Positions 8,610-15,733 of a stretch of 64,000 nucleotides of DNA are shown piece by piece. Position numbers and translations under genes: made by a program. Position 1 is the stretch's first letter. Each line of letters opens with the position of its first letter. This stretch comes from Curtobacterium sp. VKM Ac-1395 (GTDB lineage: Bacteria > Actinomycetota > Actinomycetes > Actinomycetales > Microbacteriaceae): positions 17,618 through 81,617 of the forward strand of contig NZ_JADKRX010000009.1 in the NCBI RefSeq assembly GCF_015350975.1, written 5' to 3'. The notes under the pieces were generated by a model. It was not told where the DNA came from. It ran no database searches and saw only the letters and a program-made list of their open reading frames with translations.

Positions 8610-10336
8610 TGGGACCGACCTTCCTCGAGGCCCTCGGCCCGGCTGCCGACACCGCGGTCCGGGACCTGCGGTCCAGCACCGACGACCCGGCGACGCTGCA
8701 GCACCGGGAACTGATGGCACGCGCGCTCACGCTGGTGGGCGCGTGGGTCCGGACGGGAGGCCCGGCGCAGGCCGACGAGACCGACCTCACCATCGCGCAC
8801 GGGTACGTCCGGCACCTCGCCGACCGGCAGTCGGAGCACGGCACCTTCGTCGGCGGGGACAACGTGCTGTCGCCGCCGGACTCCGCGTTCACGGTCAACG
8901 ACTGCTGCGACGCCCTCGAGCTGCTCGCCCCCGTCCGCGACGTCTCGGGCGTCGCCGGTGCCCTCGCCGGGGACCTCGACCGGATCGTGCTCCGCGCCGC
9001 CCCTGCCCTGCGCACCGGCGGCGTGCACACGCCGAACCACCGCTGGGAGATCTCGGCCGCCCTGGCCCGGGTCCACCGCCTGCACCCGGACCCGGCGCTC
9101 GTCGCCCGGATCGAGGAGTGGCTGGCCGAGGGCGCGGACATCGACGCCGACGGGCTGTGGTCCGAGCGCAGCCCGAACTACGCCGTCGCCGTCTCCTGCC
9201 CGTCGTTCCTGGTGCTCGCCGAGGTCCTCGACCGGCCCGAGCTCCTCGAGCCGGTCCGGCGGAGCATCGACGCCGTCCTCGCCCTGCTCCTGCCCGACGA
9301 CACCGTCGAGACCGTGCAGTCGCGCCGGCAGGACCAGTCCCGCCCGTTCGGCATCGGCCCGTTCGCACCCCTGCTCTGGCACGTCGCCGTGCAGGACGAC
9401 CGCGCCGACGTCGCCGCTGTCGCCCGGCGTGCGGTGACGCTCGACATGTGGCAGCCGGGTGCCGTCGCCGCGCGGGCAATGACGGACCCGCTGCTCGGTC
9501 GACCGCTCCCCGACCGGGAGGCCCCCGCCGCCCCGGCCCGCGAGGTGCTCCACTTCGCCGACGCCCGACTCGTGCACGTCCGCGAACCGCGCCGGAGCGT
9601 CGTCGTGTTCGCCGGCTCGGACGTCCCGACGCAGGGCCACGTCCGCTCCGGCCTGGCGAACAGCCCGACGTTCCTCCGGGTGCTCGCCGGTGAGGTCGTC
9701 CTGTCCGACGTGCGGCTGTCCCGCGAGTTCTTCGGCCTGGGGCCCTTCCGCCCGACGACCCTCACGACCCTGCCGTCCGGCGCCGACGACGCCGACGACG
9801 TCCTGCGCTTCCGGCTCACCGAGTCCGTCGAGGCCGGCTACCACCAGCCCCTCACGCCCGCACTTCGGCGCCCGGACGGGGCGTACGACCTGCGCGACGA
9901 GGGCCGCTTCTCCGCCGCGATGGACTTCGGCGACCGGGCGGCGGACACCGTCACGCTGACGACCACCGTCGACGTGACCGTCCTGCCCGACGCCGTCGTG
10001 CTCGACCTCGACGTGGACGGCGCCGACGTGCCGTGGGCGCTGCAGCTGTCCTTCCGCACCGGGGGTACCGTCACCGGCATGGAGCTGGACGTCGAGGGCA
10101 ACCGGGTGCTCGTCAGCGGGACCGGCAGCTACCGCGTGGGCGACGACGTCGTCACCGTCGGGCCGGGCAACGGGTCCGGGCCTGCGCAGCCGGCGTTCTA
10201 CGCGCCGGGCCAGGACTACGCCTTCCTCGGCGGCACCGACCGCCCCGACGGCGAGCACCTCTTCGTGACCGGTCGGGCGCCAGGACGGACCCGGATCACG
10301 ATCGGCACGGGCGGGTCCCCCGGGACGTCCGCGTGA
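8609..10336 (+). CDS. Lyase-like (alpha/alpha)-toroid plus beta-sandwich protein, heparinase II/III-like candidate
   Basis: A 575-residue cytoplasmic protein without signal peptide. The first about 300 residues are predicted helical with the motifs HTPNHRWEISAAL and DADGLWSERSPNYAV, resembling the His/Tyr/Asn active-site arrangement of toroid-type polysaccharide lyases; the second half is rich in beta-type segments and starts around FADARLVHV. That architecture suggests a heparinase II/III-like or alginate-lyase-like enzyme acting on an imported glycan by beta-elimination, but I could not place it in a specific family. It is translationally coupled to the permease before it and to the fusion enzyme after it (GTGA), so a role in the same pathway is likely. 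Confidence 0.55.
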   Translation: MGPTFLEALGPAADTAVRDLRSSTDDPATLQHRELMARALTLVGAWVRTGGPAQADETDLTIAHGYVRHLADRQSEHGTFVGGDNVLSPPDSAFTVNDCCDALELLAPVRDVSGVAGALAGDLDRIVLRAAPALRTGGVHTPNHRWEISAALARVHRLHPDPALVARIEEWLAEGADIDADGLWSERSPNYAVAVSCPSFLVLAEVLDRPELLEPVRRSIDAVLALLLPDDTVETVQSRRQDQSRPFGIGPFAPLLWHVAVQDDRADVAAVARRAVTLDMWQPGAVAARAMTDPLLGRPLPDREAPAAPAREVLHFADARLVHVREPRRSVVVFAGSDVPTQGHVRSGLANSPTFLRVLAGEVVLSDVRLSREFFGLGPFRPTTLTTLPSGADDADDVLRFRLTESVEAGYHQPLTPALRRPDGAYDLRDEGRFSAAMDFGDRAADTVTLTTTVDVTVLPDAVVLDLDVDGADVPWALQLSFRTGGTVTGMELDVEGNRVLVSGTGSYRVGDDVVTVGPGNGSGPAQPAFYAPGQDYAFLGGTDRPDGEHLFVTGRAPGRTRITIGTGGSPGTSA

Positions 10337-12312
10337 CACCCGAGCGCTCCGACGCGGACACGACGGAGGCGGCACTGCCCGGCATCGTGCTCGTCGGTGC
10401 CCGCGGGTACGGCCTGCACCACCGCGCGAACGTCGACCGGCTCGTCGCCGCCGGACGCTGCACGCTCACCGCGGTCCTCGACCCGGCGCTCGACGGCCCG
10501 ACCGACGGCGACGTCCCCGTGGTGGCCGACCTCGCCGCCGCCCACGCGCACGGTCCCGTCGACGTCGTCGTCGTGGCCGCGCCCATCGCCGCACACCTCC
10601 CGCTGACCCTGGCGGCGCTCGAGGCCGGTGCGGACGTGCTCCTCGAGAAGCCACCGGTGACGACCCGGCAGGCCCTGGCCGAGCTGCTCGACGCCGAGCG
10701 GCGCACCGGACGCATCGTCCAGGTCGGGTTCCAGAGCCTCGGGTCCGACGCACTCGGTGCCCTGCGGGACGGCCACGTCGTCGGCGCGGTCCGCTCAGCG
10801 GCGGCCGTCGGCACCTGGCGCCGAGAGGACGCCTACTGGCAGCGGTCCGCCTGGGCGGGCCGTCGACGGCTGCACGGCGTCGACGTGCTCGACGGCGTCG
10901 TGACGAACCCCCTCGCCCACGCCGTCGCCACCGCGCTGGCCGTGGTCGGTGCCCGCCGTGCCGCCGACGTCGCTCGCGTCGAGGTCGAGCTGTACCGGGC
11001 GAACGCGATCGAGGGCGACGACACCTCCACGGTCCGTGTGACGACGACGTCAGGACGCGAGGCCACGGCTGCGCTGACCCTGTGCGCCGCCGAGGAGACC
11101 GTGCCGTCCGTGCGGGTCACCGGCGCCGACGGCAGCGCGCGGTTCGACTACACGCTCGACGACGTCACGCTGCTCGACGCACCCGCGCAGCACCACGGCC
11201 GCACCGACCTGCTCGAGGACCTCCTCGACCACCGCCGCACCGGCGCCGACCTGCTCGTCCCCCTGGTGTCGACGGGCGCGTTCGTCGAGGTGCTCGAAGC
11301 CGTCCGCGCCACGGAACCGGTGCAGATCGACCACCCCTTCGTTACCTGGCTCGGCGAGGGGCCAGCGCGGCACCCGGTGGTCCAGGACGTCGAGTCGCTG
11401 GTCGAGCGGGCCGCCGAGGAGCTGGCCCTGTTCTCCGAGGTCGGCGCTCCCTGGGCACATGCCACCCGCGACGACGTGCTGCACCGCTTCCTCGTCCCGA
11501 CCGCCGACGGCACCACGACCGAGGTCGCGACCGTGCTCGACGGCGCCGGGACCATCCCGACCTCGGTCGCCCGGCCGTACCTGCACCCCGTGCGGACGCT
11601 CGCCGGGGTCGTCGTCAGCGCCCACCACCCGCCCGACCACGACTGGCACTGCGGCGTCGGCCCCGCGATCCCCGACGTCGACGGCGTGAACTGCTGGGGC
11701 GGTCGCACCTACGTCCACGGCGAGGGCTACGTCTGGCGTGACGACCACGGCACGGTCTCGGTCGAGCGGGAGACCGTCGAGGGCCACACGCACACCATCG
11801 AGGCGTGGTGGCGGGGACCCGACGGCCGACCGCGCCTGCACGAGGACCGGACGACGTCGACCCGGTCACTCGGCCCCGACGCCTGGGAGCTCCGCACGAC
11901 CTCGTCCTTCAGCACCCCGGGCGACACGGACGTCCTGCTGGGCGGACCCGGCAGCAACGGCCGCGTCGGCGCCGGGTACGGCGGGTTCACCTGGCGCCTG
12001 CCACCGTGCACCGACGTCGAGGTCAGCACCCCGACGGCCACCGGGGAGTCCGCGGTGCACGGCTCCGTCGCACCGTGGGTGGCATGGCGTGCCGACGTCG
12101 AGGGGCGACCGGTCACGATCGCCCTCGAGGCGCTCGGACACCGCGACCCGTGGTTCGTCCGGGTCGCCGAGTACCCCGCGATCGCGTCGGCCCTGGCGTG
12201 GTCGACCCCGGCGACGGTGCACGCGGGCGTCCCGCTGGTCCGCGCCTTCCGGGCGGTCGTCGCGGACGGCCGTCACGACCCCGTCGCGCTGCTCGCCCGG
12301 CGACCAGACTGA
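10333..12312 (+). CDS. Fusion of Gfo/Idh/MocA dehydrogenase with PmoA/DUF6807 domain
   Basis: A 659-residue two-domain protein. Residues about 16-375 form a Gfo/Idh/MocA dehydrogenase with the nucleotide-binding start GIVLVGARGYGLHH and the signature LLEKPPVT (EKP at 105-107). Residues about 385-655 match the PmoA/DUF6807 family: RPYLHPVRT, then HHPPDHDWHCG and VNCWGGRTY, a conserved histidine-rich region around residue 430. The GTG start overlaps the previous stop (GTGA). DUF6807 proteins often accompany dehydrogenases in glycan loci of other phyla; here they are one chain, which argues for a shared substrate. The Gfo/Idh part lacks an obvious conserved catalytic Asp-x-x-x-His block, so activity should not be assumed. 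Confidence 0.8.
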   Translation: MTPERSDADTTEAALPGIVLVGARGYGLHHRANVDRLVAAGRCTLTAVLDPALDGPTDGDVPVVADLAAAHAHGPVDVVVVAAPIAAHLPLTLAALEAGADVLLEKPPVTTRQALAELLDAERRTGRIVQVGFQSLGSDALGALRDGHVVGAVRSAAAVGTWRREDAYWQRSAWAGRRRLHGVDVLDGVVTNPLAHAVATALAVVGARRAADVARVEVELYRANAIEGDDTSTVRVTTTSGREATAALTLCAAEETVPSVRVTGADGSARFDYTLDDVTLLDAPAQHHGRTDLLEDLLDHRRTGADLLVPLVSTGAFVEVLEAVRATEPVQIDHPFVTWLGEGPARHPVVQDVESLVERAAEELALFSEVGAPWAHATRDDVLHRFLVPTADGTTTEVATVLDGAGTIPTSVARPYLHPVRTLAGVVVSAHHPPDHDWHCGVGPAIPDVDGVNCWGGRTYVHGEGYVWRDDHGTVSVERETVEGHTHTIEAWWRGPDGRPRLHEDRTTSTRSLGPDAWELRTTSSFSTPGDTDVLLGGPGSNGRVGAGYGGFTWRLPPCTDVEVSTPTATGESAVHGSVAPWVAWRADVEGRPVTIALEALGHRDPWFVRVAEYPAIASALAWSTPATVHAGVPLVRAFRAVVADGRHDPVALLARRPD

Positions 12313-13365
12313 CTACGCCGACCGCTCCTCCGTCTGCGCCAGCAGGTGCTCGTCGAGCAGGTCGAGCACCCGCGGGTCCGGACCGAACTTGCGGGCGAAC
12401 GGCAGCCCCGAGTCCAGCAACGCGGCCACGTCCTCGACCGTGTACTCGTCCGGACGCCCGGAGGTCGGGTCGGACCAGCGGATGCTGTGCAGGCTCGCGT
12501 GCTCCGTCCGCAGGTCGGGGTGGTTGCCGATCACCGTCGGTGTGACGGCCTCGACCGGGATCATGGTGCGCTCGAAGTAGCGCACGAGGGCCGGGTCGGA
12601 GCGCACCCGGTCGACGACGGCGCGCATCGCACGCCGGTCGATCGCGAACCAGCTGTTGTCGTACCAGCAGGGGGCGTCCCGGGTGAAGGGCGTGCGGAGC
12701 GCCCGGACACCGACCCGCGCCGGCACGCCGAGCCCGTCGTTCGCGCCGTAGATCCGCACCGGCATCCGGTGCACGCGGAGCCGGTGGATCGCGATGCCCC
12801 GGACGGCGCGGACCGCCCGGACGAGCGGCGCTGGGAGCCGACGCTCGAGGTCGACGGACGGCAGCTTCGTGTACTGGAAGCGGTAGCGCTGCTGGGCCTC
12901 GGCGCGGATGCCCGGGTCGGGGACCTCGTCGATCGGCCAGGACTCGATGATGGCGTTGCTCGACGCCGCCGTCGCATCGAGCAGGCGCCCGTGCAGGACG
13001 GACGCCGGGGCCGTGGGGTAGTCCTGCTCCGACAGCAGCATCACCCAGTCCACGTCGAGGTGGTCCAGCACCCAGCCGAACAGCCGCCACCGGGCCCGCT
13101 CGAGCGTCAGGTCACCCCACTCGATCCGTTCGGGGCTGACGAGCACGTGGACGCCGAGCGCCTCGAGCGGGTCGCGGCGGACGGGGTGGTGGGTCTCGTC
13201 GTGCTGGACCACGACCGGGGCGCCCGGGTCCGTGGTGCGCAGCGTCCGGACGAGCCGTTCGAGCTGGACCCCGTCGCCGTACGAGGTGATGAGGTACGCC
13301 AGACGGGCGCGGCGCCCGGTGGTCTGGTCAGTGGAGGGGTGCTCGGTGGAGTGGTGCTCGGACAT
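12313..13365 (-). CDS. Core-2/I-branching beta-1,6-N-acetylglucosaminyltransferase-type (GT14-like) glycosyltransferase
   Basis: A 350-residue soluble protein ending one base after the convergent operon. The start RLAYLITSYGDGVQLERLV, the LLSEQDYP motif and the SWFAIDRRAM segment are typical of the Branch (GT14) family found in bacteria. ATG start with GAGGAG 8 nt upstream. A role in cell-surface polysaccharide or glycoconjugate synthesis is plausible; no sugar-nucleotide genes adjoin it. Family assignment rests on motif spacing. Confidence 0.65.
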   Translation of the reverse strand: MSEHHSTEHPSTDQTTGRRARLAYLITSYGDGVQLERLVRTLRTTDPGAPVVVQHDETHHPVRRDPLEALGVHVLVSPERIEWGDLTLERARWRLFGWVLDHLDVDWVMLLSEQDYPTAPASVLHGRLLDATAASSNAIIESWPIDEVPDPGIRAEAQQRYRFQYTKLPSVDLERRLPAPLVRAVRAVRGIAIHRLRVHRMPVRIYGANDGLGVPARVGVRALRTPFTRDAPCWYDNSWFAIDRRAMRAVVDRVRSDPALVRYFERTMIPVEAVTPTVIGNHPDLRTEHASLHSIRWSDPTSGRPDEYTVEDVAALLDSGLPFARKFGPDPRVLDLLDEHLLAQTEERSA

Positions 13366-13443
13366 CGTCTGCTCCTCGCGGGGACGGTGGTGCTCCGGGC
13401 CCGCGGCGAGGGTGCCGCGGTGTTCTCGTGCCAGTGTCCCTGC

Positions 13444-14109
13444 TCAGGACGGCAGGGCCTCCGCGTAGACGCGGAACTCGCCGCGATCGGCGTGTATCGA
13501 CCAGAGGCGGTCAGCCAGGGACTCGGCGGAGTGCGCTGGGTCGCCGTCGTCGATGCCGAACGGGATGATGATCTGCCCGACGTGGATGGACTCCGCGGCG
13601 AGCGCGTCGTGGAGGAGCTGGGCGTAGGCGCTCTCCCCCGCGAACGCGACCGAGGTGCCCGTGACCCGGGCGCCGGGTCGCACGGCACTGCCGCCGTTGA
13701 CGAACAGGAGCGTGCCGTGGCCGATGGCCCGCATGCCGGGGATGACCTGCCGTGCGGCGGCGACGGGGCCGTACACCGAGAACTCGATCGGCCCGACGAG
13801 GTCCGCTTCGGTCGTCTCGAGCACCGGGCGCATGAACTCCTTCGCCGGCAGCGGGCTGTACTGCAGCACCTCGATCGGGCCGAGGTCGGCGCTGGCACGT
13901 TCGAGGGCCGAGCGGATCGAGTCGCCGTCACGGACGTCGGCGGTGTACCCGGCGGCGGTGTGCCCCTCGGACTGCAGGGTGGCGGCGAGGTCGTCGACGC
14001 GGCCCTGGTTGCGGGCGACGAGGGCGACGGCGAAGCCCTCGCGGGCGAACCGGCGGGCGACGGCGAGACCGAGGCCCCGGCCGGCACCGATGATGGCGAT
14101 CGTGGTCAT
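13444..14109 (-). CDS. Short-chain dehydrogenase/reductase-like protein lacking the catalytic lysine
   Basis: A 221-residue Rossmann protein: TIAIIGAGRGLGLAVARRFA at the N-terminus is the SDR cofactor loop and VRDGDSIRSAL follows. The catalytic YxxxK motif is altered: ESAYAQLLHDAL has the tyrosine but leucine in place of lysine, so it may be inactive or have different chemistry. ATG at 14109 is chosen; a TTG four codons upstream is possible. It lies alone between a glycosyltransferase and an SGNH hydrolase on the same strand. Function unknown. Confidence 0.8.
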   Translation of the reverse strand: MTTIAIIGAGRGLGLAVARRFAREGFAVALVARNQGRVDDLAATLQSEGHTAAGYTADVRDGDSIRSALERASADLGPIEVLQYSPLPAKEFMRPVLETTEADLVGPIEFSVYGPVAAARQVIPGMRAIGHGTLLFVNGGSAVRPGARVTGTSVAFAGESAYAQLLHDALAAESIHVGQIIIPFGIDDGDPAHSAESLADRLWSIHADRGEFRVYAEALPS

Positions 14110-14134
14110 GCGGCCAGTCAACTCCGCTCCCGAC

Positions 14135-14833
14135 TCAGAGGTGGACGCCGGCGCGCCGCAGGTCCTTGACGATGGTCCTCAGCAGGACGCGGTGGCCGGC
14201 GACGGTGGGGTGCTCGCTGTCGTCCTGCAGCAGTGCGGCATGGCCCTTGAGCGGCTGGCCGATGTCGACGAAGGTGCCGTGCACGGCGCGGACGGCCCGA
14301 CGGAGGCTCGCGGTGCTCTGGGCGACCTCGGCCGGCACGGCACCCGGCTGGTCCCAGAGCGTGTTCATGCCGACGATCTGCGCCTTCGGCAGCGCCGCGT
14401 GCAGGGCCCGCACGGTCGCTCCGGTGGCGGTCTCGATCGACGCGGCGCTCTGGCCGATGTCGTTGTCCGTCGACTGCACGATGACGATCGACGGGTGGGC
14501 CGCCGTCGCCTGGGTGATGAGACCGGCGAAGTCGGTCCCGCAGGCCCCCACCGCGAGGAACCCGCCGCTGCTGCACCCGAGGTTCGTCACGCGCACGTGG
14601 TCCGCCTCGGCGAGGAGCGCCGGCCAGGCCGTCGACGTGTCGTCGAGGCCGTAGCCGGCCATGATCGAGTCGCCGATCGTCACGACCGAGGTGCCGGCGC
14701 GGGGCCCGGTGATCGTCGGGCTCGGCTGCGCGTTCCCGAGCGCCGGGTGTGCCGCGACGGCCACCCCGACCGCGCCGAGCGGGATGCACACGCCGAGGGC
14801 GACGGCGACGAGGACCGTCCGGAACCTGCTCAT
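14135..14833 (-). CDS. Secreted SGNH/GDSL-type hydrolase
   Basis: A 232-residue exported esterase-like protein. An N-terminal signal segment (residues 1-28) is followed by the four SGNH blocks: VVTIGDSIMAG with Ser56, the glycine block NLGCSSGG, the asparagine block QSTDND and the terminal DSEHPTVAGH with the catalytic Asp/His pair. Length fits the small single-domain group. It probably deacylates an external glycan or lipid; nothing nearby fixes the substrate. It is transcribed divergently from the alpha/beta-hydrolase gene across an 83-bp gap. Confidence 0.85.
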   Translation of the reverse strand: MSRFRTVLVAVALGVCIPLGAVGVAVAAHPALGNAQPSPTITGPRAGTSVVTIGDSIMAGYGLDDTSTAWPALLAEADHVRVTNLGCSSGGFLAVGACGTDFAGLITQATAAHPSIVIVQSTDNDIGQSAASIETATGATVRALHAALPKAQIVGMNTLWDQPGAVPAEVAQSTASLRRAVRAVHGTFVDIGQPLKGHAALLQDDSEHPTVAGHRVLLRTIVKDLRRAGVHL

Positions 14834-14916
14834 GTCCCCACCGTAGATCGCCGGGGCTGATCACGCCGTGGGCGAACCGGCCCGCATCGGGTCGCACCCG
14901 GTCGTAGCGTCGACGC

Positions 14917-15642
14917 ATGGAACTCCTCTTCGTGCACGGCGCCCTGGTCCGCGACGGCGCCTGGTGGTGGCAGCCCACCGCCGACCTGCTGCACGAGACC
15001 ACCGGCATCCGCAGCCGCGCAGTCGCTCTGCCGTCCTGCGGCGAAGCGGAGTTCGGCGGGATCGCGTCCGGCACGCCCGAGGGCGGTCTGGTCGAGGACG
15101 CCGCCGCACTCCGCCGAGCGCTCGACGGCGTCGACCCGGACGTGGGCGCGATCGTCGTCGGGCACTCCTACGGCGGCACCGTCATCGCCGAGGCCGGACA
15201 CCACCCCGCCGTCCGGCACCTCGTCCTCGTGTCGTCGTACCTGCCCGCGGTCGGGCAGGCCCAGGCCGGGATCATGAGCGGCGAGTCGGACCCCGTCACG
15301 ATCGCGGACCGTGGTGACGGCACGCTCGGCGTCAGCGGGTACGACGCCGATTCCTTCGGTGCCCGGTTCCTGCAGGACGCCGACACCGCCACCCAGCAGG
15401 CCGCCTGGGAACGCGTCACCGCGCAGTCCGCCGCCGCCTTCGTCACCCCGACGACCCGGGCCGGCTGGCAGGGCGTCGACTCCACCGCGATCGTGTGCAC
15501 CGACGACCGCAGCACCTCCGTCGCGCTGCAGCGCGAGCACGCGGCGCGCGCGACGCGCTCCATCGAGCTGCCCACCGGGCACCACCCGTTCATCACCCGA
15601 CCGGACCTGGTCGTGGAGCAGCTCACGGCGCTGCTCGGCTGA
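14917..15642 (+). CDS. Alpha/beta-hydrolase fold protein
   Basis: A 241-residue cytoplasmic hydrolase. LFVHGALVRDGAWWWQP gives the oxyanion-hole HG motif and the compact cap, VVGHSYGGTVIAEA is the nucleophile elbow (Ser84), and TGHHPFITRP carries the C-terminal catalytic His. The WWWQP pattern and size resemble salicylate-esterase/methylesterase-like members. No pathway context is visible. Followed by a strong palindromic terminator. Confidence 0.85.
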   Translation: MELLFVHGALVRDGAWWWQPTADLLHETTGIRSRAVALPSCGEAEFGGIASGTPEGGLVEDAAALRRALDGVDPDVGAIVVGHSYGGTVIAEAGHHPAVRHLVLVSSYLPAVGQAQAGIMSGESDPVTIADRGDGTLGVSGYDADSFGARFLQDADTATQQAAWERVTAQSAAAFVTPTTRAGWQGVDSTAIVCTDDRSTSVALQREHAARATRSIELPTGHHPFITRPDLVVEQLTALLG

Positions 15643-15650
15643 GCCGCACC

Positions 15651-15692
15651 GGACGGGAGGCCCGTGGCGGCGCCGCCACGAGCCTCCCGGCC
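15651..15692. terminator. 42-nt palindromic terminator (GGGAGG..CCTCCC family)
   Basis: Two 21-nt arms, differing at two positions, meet with no loop at ggc|gcc. It closes the alpha/beta-hydrolase gene and is the same element as the perfect palindrome at 34352-34393. Confidence 0.8.
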
Positions 15693-15733
15693 GGTGGTCA
15701 CCCCGTCCACGGCGCGCGCCTAGTCTCGAGGGG

